This document shows, one piece after another, positions 63,250 to 64,000 of a stretch of DNA of 64,000 nt (position 1 is its first letter; every line of letters starts with the position of its first letter). The DNA is from Jiangella mangrovi. Its GTDB lineage: Bacteria > Actinomycetota > Actinomycetes > Jiangellales > Jiangellaceae. The stretch is from the NCBI RefSeq assembly GCF_014204975.1, contig NZ_JACHMM010000001.1:1922001-1986000 (forward strand), written 5' to 3'. Position numbers and translations under genes: made by a program. A model generated the notes under the pieces. It made no database searches. It worked only from the letters and a program-made list of their open reading frames with translations, and had not been told where the DNA came from.

Positions 63250-64000
63250 TCACGATCCCAGCACCGCCTGCATGACCGCCCTGGCGATGGGGGCCGCGAG
63301 CCGTCCGCCGCCGATGTCGTCGCGTGCGGTGTCGGGCGCGTCCTCGATGACGACGGCGACCGCCACGCTGGGCTCGTCGGCCGGCGCGAACGACGTGAAC
63401 CACGCGTACGGCGGGCGTTCCGGCGAGCTCTGCGCGGTGCCGGTCTTGCCGGCGACCTCGATGCCGTCGATCCGCGCGTTCTCGCCGGTGCCGTTCTCGA
63501 CGACGTCGACCATCATCTGCGTCAGCTCCTCGGCGGTCTCGGGCGAGACGGCGCGGGTGCGCTCCTCGGGCTCCGTCCGCTCGATGGGGCTGACGAGGTC
63601 CGGACCGCTGACCTCGCGGACCAGGTACGGCTCCATGAGGACGCCGTCGTTGGCGATGGCCGCCGACACCATGGCCATCTGCAACGGCGTCGCCTGGACG
63701 TCGAACTGGCCGATGGCCGACAGCGCCGTCTGCGGCTCGTCGGGGTCGGGCGGGAAGATGCTGGTCGCCGCGTTCATGTCGTCGTTCGTCAGCGGCTGGG
63801 TGCCGAAGCCGAACTTCTCGGCCTGCTCGCGCAGCGCGTCGTCGCCGAGCTCGTTGCCAAGGTAGGCGAACGCGGTGTTGCACGAGATGCGCAGCGCCTC
63901 GGTGAGCGTGGGCGTGCCGTCGAGGCAGGCCTCGCCATTCTGGTTCGGCAGCGGGCGCGTCGACTGCGGGAGGTCGTAGTCGGCCGGCCCGGGCACCTCG
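63250..64000 (-). CDS. pbpA: Penicillin-binding protein PbpA (transpeptidase C-terminal part, cut by window)
   Basis: Only the last ~250 residues are visible. They belong to the transpeptidase domain of a class B penicillin-binding protein: the SxN motif ISCNTAFAYLGNEL, ATPLQMAMVSAAIANDGVL and the KTG motif VAGKTGTAQSSPERPPYAW. The segment is followed by DDIGGGRLAAPIARAVMQAV. In actinobacteria pbpA sits directly upstream of pknB and is involved in septal or polar wall synthesis. The N-terminus lies beyond the window. Confidence 0.92.
   Translation of the reverse strand, partial: EVPGPADYDLPQSTRPLPNQNGEACLDGTPTLTEALRISCNTAFAYLGNELGDDALREQAEKFGFGTQPLTNDDMNAATSIFPPDPDEPQTALSAIGQFDVQATPLQMAMVSAAIANDGVLMEPYLVREVSGPDLVSPIERTEPEERTRAVSPETAEELTQMMVDVVENGTGENARIDGIEVAGKTGTAQSSPERPPYAWFTSFAPADEPSVAVAVVIEDAPDTARDDIGGGRLAAPIARAVMQAVLGS

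Noticed and set aside
60639-63275. Open plus-strand frame of 878 codons across pabA and opposite pknB.
   Set aside because: It spans two convergent real genes and a terminator and has no family similarity.

Overview
This window is the origin-proximal region of a high-GC actinobacterial chromosome. From 1 to 14 kb the gene order is the classic actinobacterial one: yidC, yidD, rnpA and rpmH lead away to the left, and dnaA, dnaN, gnd, recF, a DUF721 gene, gyrB, gyrA, a DUF3566 gene and tRNA-Ile lead away to the right. DnaA boxes lie on both sides of dnaA. Very high GC at third codon positions, many GTG starts, 4-base ATGA/GTGA overlaps and the late block ppiA, rhomboid, crgA, DUF881, pabA, pknB, pbpA (57.8-64 kb) all fit this. 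The genus cannot be fixed from the sequence alone.

In many actinobacteria the two tRNAs after gyrA are followed within a few genes by ppiA-crgA-pabA-pknB. Here they are separated by about 40 kb of accessory genes (roughly 17.4-56.9 kb). Just after tRNA-Ala (17.4-19.6 kb) lie gene remnants: a HAD-like gene without a normal start, a decayed dihydrofolate-reductase-like fragment and a broken HIRAN-type gene. Next come a luciferase-like/FAD-oxidase fusion divergent from an HxlR regulator, and a secreted sialidase-like protein.

From 24.7 to 45.6 kb is a carboxylate catabolic island: an MmgE/PrpD protein, an FCD-type GntR regulator, two SDRs, an FAH-family enzyme, an aconitase/LeuCD-like hydratase pair, two 2-hydroxyacid dehydrogenases, a ThDP enzyme, a carboxymuconolactone-decarboxylase-like protein, a cupin, an alpha/beta hydrolase, a complete TctCBA uptake system, a ketoglutarate-semialdehyde-type dehydrogenase and an FAD/Fe-S oxidase. 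Similar AT-rich operator-like sequences occur at the promoters of at least five of its transcription units, which suggests one regulon under the local GntR protein. The substrate is unknown.

An ECF41-like sigma gene follows, with a match to the ECF41 target promoter just upstream. A cobalamin riboswitch then precedes a tightly overlapped operon for B12 uptake (btuFCD) and the late steps of cobalamin assembly (cobD, cobQ, cobS, a cobU-cobC fusion, cobT). An IS5-like element (55.93-56.87 kb) is inserted exactly in the stop codon of a DUF5324-like gene.

The conserved core resumes at ppiA. The convergent gap between the rhomboid gene and crgA holds a second cluster of DnaA-box-like sites with two abutting perfect palindromes, about 55 kb from oriC. 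No rRNA genes and no CRISPR array were seen.
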